In this document: piece after piece, positions 9,600 through 17,335 of the stretch
How the letters are laid out: every line of letters begins with the position of its first letter
How positions within the stretch are numbered: the stretch's first letter is position 1
Assembly: GCA_964636675.1 (NCBI GenBank)
Contig: CAZWUO010000001.1
Span: forward strand, 1-64,000
DNA from: JALUUH01 sp964636675
GTDB taxonomy: Bacteria; Pseudomonadota; Gammaproteobacteria; S012-40
DNA: 64,000 bases
Reading direction: 5' to 3'
Made by a program: the position numbers and the translations under genes
The notes under the pieces: model-generated
Told to the model about the DNA's origin: nothing
The model's database searches: none
Seen by the model: only the letters and a program-made list of their open reading frames with translations

Positions 9600-10868
9600 C
9601 TACGTTTCATTGTTTTTGCTAAAGAGTTCCCGAAAAACAGGATAAATGTCTGCGACATCGTGTAACTGCTGCATCGCAAAATTTGGATAAGTCGATACTA
9701 TTTTTTCATACTCATACCACAGGCTTTGGTGGTTTTGCGGGGTTATTTCTACGTATGCAAAATATTGTACTAATGGCATAATGTCCTCTTCCAAGAGCTT
9801 TTTGCACAACGGGGAGTCATCATGCCAATTATCACCATCTGATGCTTGGGCAGCATAAATATTCCATTCCTCTTCCGAGTATCGTTCTTGTGCGATTTTT
9901 TTCATTAAGTGTAATGCGCTCGATACAACTGTTCCACCTGTTTCGCGAGAATAAAAAAAGTCTTCTTCGGATACTTCTTTGGCGATAGTATGGTGTGATA
10001 TGAAGACGAGTTCAATTTTTTCATAATTACGATTTAGAAATAGATAGAGAAGAATAAAGAATTTTTTAGCCATATCCTTCTTTTTTTGATCCATAGACCC
10101 CGATATATCCATGAGACAAAACATGACTGCCTGGGTTGTTGGTTTTTGGATGTCGACCCTATTGTTATACCGTAAATCAAAAGTGTCGATAAAGGGAATC
10201 GCATCTCGTTTCCTCTTTAGACCTTCAATTTTTTTTCTTAATTGAATGACCGGTAAATCGTCTTCGGAAGACGATTCTAATAGCAATTCTAGCTCTTTTT
10301 CTGTTTCGATTATTTTTTTTCTATAGGGATTGCGCAGTGCAATTCTGCGAGCTTGGGCACTACGCATTGAACGCAGAATATTAATGTTTGTAGGTACACC
10401 TGATGTAGTGAATCCCGCTCTGGATTTGCTTTTTTCATATATCGTGGAAAGTTTTGTTTTAACCAAGTTTGGAAGTTCAAGATCCTCAAAGAAAAACTCC
10501 ATGAACTCTTCTTTACTGAGTTCAAAGACAAAGTCATCAGCACCCTCACCTTGATTCGACGGCTTATTTCCTTGTCCATTTCCTTTGCCACCTCTTGGTC
10601 TCGGTATTTTATCGCCGGGTACAAAATCATGATTTCCAGGATGGATAATATCTCGTTGGCCGCCTTGGCCATGATATATAGTCGGTTCAGAAATGTCTTT
10701 TGCAGGAATTGAGATTTTTTCACCACTGTCTACGTCAGTGATGCTTCGATTTGCAATGGCGTCAGTGACCGCCTTCTTAATTTGGTTTTTATAGCGCCGA
10801 ATAAAACGTTGACGATTTACTGCACTTTTGTTTTTCCCATTAAGACGACGATCAACAAGTCTGTACAC
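9600..10868 (-). CDS. yeaH: YeaH/YhbH family protein (DUF444)
   Basis: The sequence from VYRLVDRRLNGKNKS matches YeaH from its N-terminus (WFIDRRLNGKNKS in E. coli). It includes the VWA-like motif CLMDISGSMDQ (MIDAS DxSxS), the ETGGT segment and a C-terminus ending PVFRELF. The frame is open 14 codons further upstream into yeaG, but I choose the GTG at 10868 because AAGG sits 8 nt before it and the homology begins there. This gives 422 residues and an 11-bp gap after the yeaG stop. It acts with the YeaG kinase in the nutrient-stress response; its molecular role is not established. Confidence 0.93.
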   Translation of the reverse strand: MYRLVDRRLNGKNKSAVNRQRFIRRYKNQIKKAVTDAIANRSITDVDSGEKISIPAKDISEPTIYHGQGGQRDIIHPGNHDFVPGDKIPRPRGGKGNGQGNKPSNQGEGADDFVFELSKEEFMEFFFEDLELPNLVKTKLSTIYEKSKSRAGFTTSGVPTNINILRSMRSAQARRIALRNPYRKKIIETEKELELLLESSSEDDLPVIQLRKKIEGLKRKRDAIPFIDTFDLRYNNRVDIQKPTTQAVMFCLMDISGSMDQKKKDMAKKFFILLYLFLNRNYEKIELVFISHHTIAKEVSEEDFFYSRETGGTVVSSALHLMKKIAQERYSEEEWNIYAAQASDGDNWHDDSPLCKKLLEEDIMPLVQYFAYVEITPQNHQSLWYEYEKIVSTYPNFAMQQLHDVADIYPVFRELFSKNNET

Positions 10869-10879
10869 AGTGTCAACCT

Positions 10880-12802
10880 TTATGAAGACTTGCGTACGCG
10901 TAAATACCAATCACAAAGTAAACGTACTTGTTTCGAGGTGTAGCCTTTGTCTGACATACGTTGCAAGAAGTCATCGTGCTTTTTCTTATCATCAGAGGAA
11001 GATTTTGTATTAAATGAGATAACGGGTAAAAGTTCTTCCGTATTAGAGAACATTTTTTTCTCTATGACATTTCTGAGTTTTTCATAGCTTGTCCAGCTAG
11101 GGTTTTTTCCTTTGTTTGCGGCTTTTGCTCGCAGAACAAAGTTTACGATCTCATTCCTAAAATCTTTAGGATTGCTGATTCCTGCTGGTTTTTCTATTTT
11201 TTCCAATTCTTCATTTAGTGCGGATCGACTAAATATTTCCCCGGTATCTGGGTCACGATAGTCTTCGTCTTGAATCCAATAGTCTGCATAGGTGACATAG
11301 CGGTCAAATATATTTTGACCATACTCTGAATAACTTTCTAGATACGCGGTTTGTATTTCTTTCCCAATAAATCCCACATATTCCCTAGCGAGATATCCTT
11401 TGATAAATGACAAATAACGCTCTTCAATTTCAGAAGAGAATTGTTCTTGTTCTATCTGCTGTTCCAATACATAGAGAAGATGAACCGGATTTGCTGCTAT
11501 CTCCGAGTTATCATAATTAAACACTCGTGATAGTATTTTAAACGCGAAGCGAGTCGATAAACCTGTCATTCCTTCATCAACACCGGCAAAATCTGTATAT
11601 TCTTGATAAGATTTTGCATGGGGGTCAGTATCTTTTAAATTTTCTCCATCATAGACTCGCATCTTTGAATAAATATTCGAGTTTTCGGGCTCTTTCAGGC
11701 GAGATAATATGGCAAATTGAGCCATCATTTTGAGTGTATCGGGCGCGCATGGGGCTTGAGAAAGCGAGCTTTCGCGCAAAAGTTTATTGTAAATTTTGAT
11801 TTCGTCGGCTACCCGTAAACAGTAAGGGACTTTCACAATATAAATTCGATCAAGAAATGCTTCATTATTTTTATTGTTTCTAAATGTTTGCCATTCGGAT
11901 TCATTGGAGTGAGCAAGGACTATTCCATCGAATGGTATAGCACCTAATCCTTCAGTGCCTTTATAGTTACTCTCTTGAGTTGCGGTTAACAGAGGATGTA
12001 ACACTTTAATCGGTGCTTTAAACATCTCGACAAATTCTAATAGACCTTGGTTAGCTAAGCATAGTCCTCCTGAATAGCTATAAGCATCAGGATCATCCTG
12101 TGCATATTCTTCTAGTTTTCGGATATCTACTTTACCTACTAAGCTAGAAATATCTTGGTTGTTTTCATCGCCAGGTTCGGTTTTGGCAATTCCCGATTGC
12201 AAAAGTATTGATGGCTTGAGCTTAACAATTTTAAATTTGGTAATATCGCCATTAAATTCTTGCAACCTTTTTACAGCCCAGGGTGACATCATTCCATTTA
12301 GATAGCGACGTGGTATGCCATAATCCTCTTCAAGAATTTCGGCATCCTCTTCTACGGAAAAAAGTCCCAGAGGAGATTCATTGACGGGGGATCCTTTGAT
12401 GGCATAGAACGGTGTTACTTCCATCAGTGATTTCAGCTTTTCTGCTAACGAAGATTTTCCACCACCAACAGGGCCTAACAAATATAGAATTTGTTTTTTC
12501 TCTTCTAAGCCTTGTGCCGAGTGTTTGAAATAAGAAACTATTTTTTCCACCGCGTCTTCCATGCCGTAAAAATCTTTGAATGCCGGATAAATTTTTATCA
12601 TGCGATTGGAAAATAATCGGCTCAGCCGTGGATCTGTTCTTGTATCAATAATTTCTGGTTCGCCAATAGCAGCTAACATTCTTTCCGCTGCGGTAGCATA
12701 TGCAGAGGAATCAGACTTGCAAAGCGTAAGATACTCCTGAATGGAATATTCTTCTTCTTTGGCTGCATCAAAACGTGTTTGATAATGATTGAATATGCTC
12801 AT
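10880..12802 (-). CDS. yeaG: PrkA/YeaG serine protein kinase
   Basis: The protein has 640 residues, the normal length for YeaG. It carries the N-terminal PrkA AAA domain with Walker A GPVGGGKSS near residue 110 and the C-terminal PrkA domain that resembles eukaryotic kinase folds. In enterics this cytoplasmic kinase is induced by nitrogen starvation and stationary phase. The start is ATG with AGGAGG 8 nt upstream (complement of 12811-12816). It is the first gene of the three-gene minus-strand operon with yeaH and spoVR; about 610 bp without a convincing gene separates it from hpf, so the promoter must lie there. Confidence 0.95.
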   Translation of the reverse strand: MSIFNHYQTRFDAAKEEEYSIQEYLTLCKSDSSAYATAAERMLAAIGEPEIIDTRTDPRLSRLFSNRMIKIYPAFKDFYGMEDAVEKIVSYFKHSAQGLEEKKQILYLLGPVGGGKSSLAEKLKSLMEVTPFYAIKGSPVNESPLGLFSVEEDAEILEEDYGIPRRYLNGMMSPWAVKRLQEFNGDITKFKIVKLKPSILLQSGIAKTEPGDENNQDISSLVGKVDIRKLEEYAQDDPDAYSYSGGLCLANQGLLEFVEMFKAPIKVLHPLLTATQESNYKGTEGLGAIPFDGIVLAHSNESEWQTFRNNKNNEAFLDRIYIVKVPYCLRVADEIKIYNKLLRESSLSQAPCAPDTLKMMAQFAILSRLKEPENSNIYSKMRVYDGENLKDTDPHAKSYQEYTDFAGVDEGMTGLSTRFAFKILSRVFNYDNSEIAANPVHLLYVLEQQIEQEQFSSEIEERYLSFIKGYLAREYVGFIGKEIQTAYLESYSEYGQNIFDRYVTYADYWIQDEDYRDPDTGEIFSRSALNEELEKIEKPAGISNPKDFRNEIVNFVLRAKAANKGKNPSWTSYEKLRNVIEKKMFSNTEELLPVISFNTKSSSDDKKKHDDFLQRMSDKGYTSKQVRLLCDWYLRVRKSS

Positions 12803-13415
12803 CAGATTTGCCTCCTAATGAGTGTTTGTACTTACTCAAATGCGGCAAACATTTACCGCCAATTCTGTGGTTAATGCAGTTAAGTGCATGAAAAAAAACT
12901 AAAAACCACTCAATGATATTCTAATTTAGCGAGCAAGATATAAGCCAAGAGAATAAAATCGTGCTGTAGGCTCTATATCGTCGATTATATTAGTTGATAA
13001 ACCAATACTGGTTAGGTACTTGGAGTCATAATACGCAAAAAAATGCGAAAATTTGTTGACTCTAGTTACGCATTTCGTGCTTGGGTTAGACAATTTAATG
13101 ACGCTCTCAAGCATTTTGCAAAGGGAATTGGGCTGAAGTTTTTATGTGCCAAATCTTTCAAAGATAGGTGTTGTTTTTTACGCAAAAACAGGCCTTTTAG
13201 GGAGAAAAAAAATTAATACGTATCATTAAAAAAAAGTATTTGTATCTTTTTTATGGACTATTATTGTAGTAAGTACGCCAATCGAAAATGCAAGCAGGAC
13301 AAATGGATACTAAGATAAAAGGAGTGTTATATACACATTAAATTTTCGTGGTGTTCTTGGGGTAAAATCTAATCTCAGGATTCGTTAAGAGTTATAATTA
13401 TAGAGGAGATCATTT
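12803..13415. other. Divergent intergenic region yeaG/hpf, no gene seen
   Basis: A 613-bp AT-rich stretch. The only long frame (minus strand, 12926-13114) lacks a ribosome-binding site and recognisable motifs. A small hairpin (CGCA-A6-TGCG, 13034-13047) and an ATACGTAT palindrome near 13218 are visible. It must hold the promoters for yeaG and hpf, but I could not assign boxes with confidence. Confidence 0.5.
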
Positions 13416-13946
13416 GTGAAGCTTCCGTTACAAATAACAACGCGAAAACTTTCCTTACCGAAAAACGCTGCAGACATGATTAAGCAAAAAGCGAACAAAC
13501 TAGAGACTTTTTATGACAAAATCATTGGGTGTCGCGTTATGGTTGAGACACCACACAAGCACCAAAATCAGGGAGTATTATATAATGTTAGAATTGTAAT
13601 TAGTGTCCCTGGATCAGAACTCATCGTGAAAAGAGAGCCTAACCAAGGTATCTATATTGCTATTCGTGATGCCTTTGATGCTGCAAGACGACAAATTCAA
13701 AATTTTGCGCGTAAACGTAGAGGAGAAATAAAGACCCATCACGTCATTCCAACCGCTACAATCACTGAAATCTTTCCTTATATGGGATATGGCTTTATGA
13801 CGACTGATGACGGTCGACAAATCTATTTTCATACCAATAGTTTGATCAATCAGGATATTGCAGAAGTGGAAATAGGAGCTTCGGTGCGATTTGCCGAAAA
13901 GCAAGGCATGGATGGCCCTCAAGCGAGCACCGTTGCGTTGATCTAA
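13416..13946 (+). CDS. Ribosome hibernation factor HPF/RaiA fused to cold-shock domain
   Basis: The GTG start is preceded by GAGGAG 7 nt upstream. Residues 1-105 match the HPF/RaiA fold (MKLPLQITTRKLSLPKNAADMI..., AIRDAFDAARRQIQNFARK). Residues 115-176 form an OB-fold cold-shock-like domain with the expected GYGFMTTDDGRQIYFHTNS motif (compare KGFGFI...VFVH). Such fusions differ from E. coli short HPF and Gram-positive long HPF, whose extra domain is a dimerisation domain. Expected role: binding the 30S decoding region in slow growth, perhaps with added RNA contacts through the OB domain. It stands as a single gene closed by the terminator at 14020. Confidence 0.87.
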   Translation: MKLPLQITTRKLSLPKNAADMIKQKANKLETFYDKIIGCRVMVETPHKHQNQGVLYNVRIVISVPGSELIVKREPNQGIYIAIRDAFDAARRQIQNFARKRRGEIKTHHVIPTATITEIFPYMGYGFMTTDDGRQIYFHTNSLINQDIAEVEIGASVRFAEKQGMDGPQASTVALI

Positions 13947-14019
13947 TAAATACAGAGATACCCTATAGCTAATAACGGTGTTTGTACGATCTCGGAGCTG
14001 TGAGTATTGGGAAGTATCT

Positions 14020-14055
14020 AAAAGCCTTTTCATTCTATGGAATGAAAGGGCTTTT
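14020..14055 (+). terminator. Rho-independent terminator after hpf
   Basis: The stem AAAAGCCTTTTCATTC pairs with GAATGAAAGGGCTTTT across a 4-nt loop, with one G-U pair, and is followed by TCTTTG. It separates hpf from fliA. Confidence 0.8.
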
Positions 14056-14099
14056 TCTTTGTTAATCAATTATATAAGGTGTTAAGTGAAAGAATAAAC

Positions 14100-14127
14100 T
14101 AAAGGTTCGTCGGTTTTATGTCGAAAT
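14100..14127 (+). promoter_or_regulatory. Candidate sigma-28 promoter for fliA
   Basis: TAAAG (14100-14104), 15 nt, then GTCGAAAT (14120-14127). The consensus is TAAAG-N14-GCCGATAA, so the -35 is exact, the -10 matches about 5 of 8 and the spacer is 1 nt longer. It would imply autoregulation of fliA. Confidence 0.3.
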
Positions 14128-14187
14128 GCTTGTGTACATAGATTATGCACTCAACCCATTTACGAGAATAATACGGCGGTTCTTCCA

Positions 14188-14922
14188 ATGCCCTCAAAAC
14201 CTTATAAGCAATTAAAAGATGGTGAGATTTCCAATGATTTTGTCAAAAATTATGCGCCTTTAGTTAAGCGTATCGCGTATCATTTGATGGCTCGATTGCC
14301 CGCGTCGGTTATTGTCGATGATTTAATTCAGGCTGGTATGGTCGGTTTGCTTGAAGCGTCACGGAATTACAAGGCAGAATTAGGCGCTAGTTTCGAGACC
14401 TATGCGGGGATTCGCATTCGCGGGTCAATGTTAGATGAATTAAGACGAAATGACTGGGCTCCTAAGTCAGTCCATCGAAAAACGCGAGAATTAGCACAGG
14501 TTGTGCGTAAAATCGAAGGAGAAACGGGTAGAGATGCGCGTGATGATGAAGTCGCTAAAGCACTTAATATTACCTTGGGCGAATACTATAAGATACTGCA
14601 AGATGCGAGTACTGCGAGAATGTTCGGTTTTGAAGATTTAGGGGTCAATGAAGATACGCTTGACGCGGGAATACGGGATGGTGCGCGGAGTACGCCTCTC
14701 GATAAGATTCAAGACGAACGTTTTAAGAAAAAGCTCAAAGAAGCAATATCTGGCTTACCCGAGCGGGAGAAAATGGTGGTTACACTTTATTATGACTCTG
14801 AGCTAAATCTTAGGGAAATCGGTTCAGTATTAGGTGTGAGTGAATCGCGAATTAGTCAACTACTAAGCCAAGCGATGATACGGTTACGCGCACGCATGAA
14901 AGAATGGGTGATAGATTCTTAG
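14188..14922 (+). CDS. fliA: Flagellar sigma factor sigma-28
   Basis: The protein has 244 residues (E. coli FliA 239). Region 2 reads APLVKRIAYHLMARLPASVIVDDLIQAGMVGLLEA with FETYAGIRIRGSMLDELR, and region 4 ends in LREIGSVLGVSESRISQLLSQAMIRLRARM. These are diagnostic of FliA rather than RpoS or RpoD. It directs RNA polymerase to class-3 flagellar and chemotaxis promoters and is normally held by FlgM. No flagellar structural gene lies nearby; the flanks are hpf-csd and a DUF1249 gene, unlike the usual flhF-fleN-fliA-cheY order. A candidate sigma-28 promoter lies 60 bp upstream. No strong ribosome-binding site precedes the ATG. Confidence 0.93.
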   Translation: MPSKPYKQLKDGEISNDFVKNYAPLVKRIAYHLMARLPASVIVDDLIQAGMVGLLEASRNYKAELGASFETYAGIRIRGSMLDELRRNDWAPKSVHRKTRELAQVVRKIEGETGRDARDDEVAKALNITLGEYYKILQDASTARMFGFEDLGVNEDTLDAGIRDGARSTPLDKIQDERFKKKLKEAISGLPEREKMVVTLYYDSELNLREIGSVLGVSESRISQLLSQAMIRLRARMKEWVIDS

Positions 14923-14956
14923 CGCAAATTTAGTTAGATTTGAAACAGGTATAACA

Positions 14957-15400
14957 ATGTTATTGAAACCCCATTTAAAGAATTGCCAAAAGCTTTATGA
15001 GCAAAATTATCGAAATTTACTGGCGATAATGCCTGAGTTAGTCATTATAGAAATGCAAAAAAATAACTATGGGCTTCCTGCTTACGGCTTAAAAGTCCAC
15101 ATACGCGAGCGTACAAGATATACAACGTTGCTAAGCTTTGATATTAATCAGAATATTGAAAGTCCTTTTATAAAGGCTTCTGTGTTTCAAGTGCGGATGT
15201 ATCACGATGCTAGAGTAGCGGAAGTGGTTTCTTATCAAGGTCATCGTTGTCAACAGGCTCACTACGCATATCCCAACCAAAATATGTACCACAAAGACGA
15301 AAAAAAACAATTAAACTTATTACTTTCCGAAGTAATCGAGCTTTGTCATGATAATGGCTTGAACGCGATTCCAAATATTCATTCCTTCGAAATAAATTAG
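14957..15400 (+). CDS. DUF1249 family protein (YqiB-like)
   Basis: The protein has 147 residues and aligns with E. coli YqiB along its length: LYEQNYRNLLAIMP, ERTRYTTLLSF, VRMYHDARVAEV, AHYAYPNQNMYHKDEKKQLN, then LSEVIELCHDNGLNAIP. In enterics yqiB lies between the nudF and cpdA genes; here it follows fliA by 34 bp and could be co-transcribed. No catalytic residues or export signal are visible, so it is a cytoplasmic protein of unknown function. Confidence 0.85.
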   Translation: MLLKPHLKNCQKLYEQNYRNLLAIMPELVIIEMQKNNYGLPAYGLKVHIRERTRYTTLLSFDINQNIESPFIKASVFQVRMYHDARVAEVVSYQGHRCQQAHYAYPNQNMYHKDEKKQLNLLLSEVIELCHDNGLNAIPNIHSFEIN

Positions 15401-15610
15401 CTCCCTTCTTACATTATCAGTGATCATTATGCGTGCGCTACGAGTATAGCTTTGCATTTGTTACTGAATATTCCGCCTTCGGAAACAAAATTTGCTGGAT
15501 GGCTCATCCGTTGCCATTGATGTCTTCCCTCGTGATTTTTGTGAACTTAGATAAGTTGAATTATCTGGTTTTGCAGGGCAAATTCGGCTGATTTTGGCTT
15601 TTCCAGTTTT

Positions 15611-15628
15611 ATGTGAATTAATTCACAT
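15611..15628. promoter_or_regulatory. Perfect CRP/Vfr-type palindrome
   Basis: ATGTGAATTAATTCACAT is an 18-bp perfect palindrome containing the CRP half-sites TGTGA-N6-TCACA. Its centre lies about 108 bp before the ATG of the small acidic gene, in a 327-bp gap with no other feature. Binding by a CRP family regulator is inferred from the consensus. Confidence 0.6.
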
Positions 15629-15727
15629 TTTTTCTTTTATTCTTGGTTAATTTAATTTGAGTCCAGACGATTAAAACATTAGTTCGGTATGTAAATACAT
15701 TTAACGCTAATAACACAGGTGATAATA

Positions 15728-15937
15728 ATGGCTAGAACCATTGAAAATGCTCAGTATGCGGGTGCGGGTAAGAGAAAACTTGAAAATATGAATGACTCCG
15801 TCCGTATGGATGATGCGTATAAAGAGCCTAAATCCATACAGATCGATGATGAATGGGACACCAACATGGAAGAGTATTTTGATGAAATCGAAGATTTTCA
15901 AGATATCGATTTTCCAAGACTAGACAACGATTATTAA
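15728..15937 (+). CDS. Small acidic protein, unknown
   Basis: This is a 69-residue protein starting at ATG 15728, with AGGTG 6 nt upstream; a GTG at 15719 overlaps that ribosome-binding site and is unlikely. The N-terminal third is basic to neutral (GKRKLENMNDSVRMDD) and the C-terminal half is strongly acidic (DDEWDTNMEEYFDEIEDF...LDNDY). There is no signal peptide or hydrophobic helix. I do not recognise the family. A perfect CRP-type palindrome upstream and a long inverted repeat downstream (15943-16011) support a regulated single gene. The composition suggests a soluble partner for a basic protein or nucleic-acid-binding protein, but this is speculation. Confidence 0.6.
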   Translation: MARTIENAQYAGAGKRKLENMNDSVRMDDAYKEPKSIQIDDEWDTNMEEYFDEIEDFQDIDFPRLDNDY

Positions 15938-15942
15938 GGACG

Positions 15943-16011
15943 CTCTGATTAATTCTAGGCCACAGAGCTAGAAGATTTTAGTCTAGCCATTGATTCATGA
16001 ATTAGTCAGAG
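15943..16011. repeat. Long imperfect inverted repeat
   Basis: CTCTGATTAATTC (15943-15955) is answered by GAATTAGTCAGAG (15999-16011), 12 of 13 positions paired. Inner arms (AGCTAGA / TCTAGCC) extend the structure. It lies just after the acidic gene and may end its transcript, although no U-tract follows. Confidence 0.5.
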
Positions 16012-16050
16012 ATTTGCAAAGGGGTCTCAATTAATACACCAGTACGGCAG

Positions 16051-16291
16051 CATTAATCCTAGATTTCGCAATTGACCGCTGTGAGGCATCGTTAAGCGGC
16101 TGAATAAAAAACGAATGAGGTGGTTTGTCGAATTCACTCAGAGGATGAGTGCGTTACGCCATGAATAGCGCACTTATAAGCGCACTCGATAACTGCTCCA
16201 TGCGTCGCCTAAGAGCGCCTACTTTTGGTGTTCTACCTCCTGCATCCATGCAGTCGTCTGCATGCCGACCAACTGCGATTCTAGGTTAATG
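16051..16291. repeat. MITE-like repeat, complete longer copy (copy B)
   Basis: The left end is CATTAATCCTAGATTTCGCA and the right end is GCGATTCTAGGTTAATG, inverted. The left 100 bp match copy C in reverse orientation (GAGGCATCGTTAAGCG, GTCGAATTCACTCAGAGG). The right 110 bp, rich in short palindromes, are absent from copy C. No reading frame is seen. It lies between the acidic gene and the 3' end of the lysR gene. Confidence 0.75.
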
Positions 16292-16307
16292 GATAAAAAC
16301 CCTTGTG

Positions 16308-17171
16308 TTAATGTGGTTTAATTTCCATGAATGCGCTCGCAGCGTTAGATAGCGTTCTTTGTTTGTGAGTGACTATCCCTAACTTTCGAGCAATTGCAAT
16401 ACCCTTGACCTTAAAGGGGCTTATTTCAGGACCTAACATTGACTCAGGTAACACGCTCCACCCCAGTCCGACTCCTACCAACATTTTTATTGTTTCCAGA
16501 TAGTTTGTCGCGATCCCGGATTGTAACGTAATATTTTTTTGCTTAAATTGAGCGTCTAATATTCTGCGTGTATAGGTGCTTTGGCTGGTTAATATGGCGG
16601 GCTGATCGGCCAATTGTAACGGAGAAATCGGTTCTTCATTTGTCCATGGATGATCGGGTTTTATGACGAAACACAATTTATCATTCCACATCGGGGTTTG
16701 CTCTAAGTTGTCTATGGGTTTATTTGGCAGGGTAACAATCGCAAATTCTAGCTTACCTGAAAGAACCTGCTCGCAAGCGGCTTCCGAATCTAAAAATGAT
16801 ATATTGACATTAACGCTAGGAAAGTTTTCAGTAAAAATTTTTAGTATCGGAGGCAAATGGTATAAACCAATATGATGACTTGTTCCGAAGTTTAATTTCC
16901 CTGCAATTTCAGTTGAAAACTTGTCTACCGCTTTTTTAGCTTCGCTGATGGAGTCTAAAACCAGCTTTGCTTTGGGTAGCAACGCTTCGCCAACGGCGGT
17001 TAAGCGACATGACCTACCAATTCGATCAAACAGTTTTTGATTGAGCGAGGCTTCTAGATTGAATATTCGCTTACTCACCGCAGACTGAGTGATGAATAAA
17101 TCATCTGCTGCTGCAGAAAACGATCCTGTATCCGAGACTGCGATAAATGCACTCAAATTAGCAATATCCAT
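16308..17171 (-). CDS. LysR-type regulator divergent from leuCDB
   Basis: The ATG at 17171 (MDIANLSAF) is preferred over the upstream TTG because AAGGA lies 7 nt before it. The 287-residue protein has the N-terminal winged HTH of LysR regulators (FSAAADDLFITQSAVSKRIFNLEASLNQKLFDR) and a C-terminal periplasmic-binding-like effector domain. Divergent placement from leuC, with a T-N11-A palindrome between, indicates control of the leucine genes, as in the LysR-leuCDB arrangement of Pseudomonas. The likely coinducer is a leucine-pathway intermediate, which is inference. Confidence 0.9.
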   Translation of the reverse strand: MDIANLSAFIAVSDTGSFSAAADDLFITQSAVSKRIFNLEASLNQKLFDRIGRSCRLTAVGEALLPKAKLVLDSISEAKKAVDKFSTEIAGKLNFGTSHHIGLYHLPPILKIFTENFPSVNVNISFLDSEAACEQVLSGKLEFAIVTLPNKPIDNLEQTPMWNDKLCFVIKPDHPWTNEEPISPLQLADQPAILTSQSTYTRRILDAQFKQKNITLQSGIATNYLETIKMLVGVGLGWSVLPESMLGPEISPFKVKGIAIARKLGIVTHKQRTLSNAASAFMEIKPH

Positions 17172-17194
17172 GTTCAAATCCTTGAGTTATTGGT

Positions 17195-17209
17195 ATTCCT
17201 GTTAGGAAT
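17195..17209. promoter_or_regulatory. LysR-type operator (T-N11-A palindrome)
   Basis: ATTCCTGTTAGGAAT is a 5-bp inverted repeat around a 5-bp centre and contains the T-N11-A core of LysR operators. It lies 24 bp before the lysR start and 127 bp before leuC. Confidence 0.5.
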
Positions 17210-17231
17210 GGTTTCCTATTATAAATATGAA

Positions 17232-17261
17232 TTGAAGTAATGAAAAGATATTAGGTAAAAT
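17232..17261 (+). promoter_or_regulatory. Candidate sigma-70 promoter for leuC
   Basis: TTGAAG (17232) and TAAAAT (17256) with an 18-bp spacer, just downstream of the LysR-type operator. This would give a leader of about 70 nt before leuC. Confidence 0.35.
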
Positions 17262-17335
17262 AGCGATACTTGCTTTTATCGTAGCCGCAAGATCCAATTT
17301 CGCTAAATTGGGCTTACTCTGAGGAATATTAGAAA

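Noticed and set aside
10310..10726. 138-codon minus-strand frame
   Set aside because: Lies in another frame of yeaH, whose translation matches its family across this segment.
12926..13114. 62-codon minus-strand frame in the yeaG-hpf gap
   Set aside because: No ribosome-binding site, no recognisable motif, and AT-rich composition typical of spacer.
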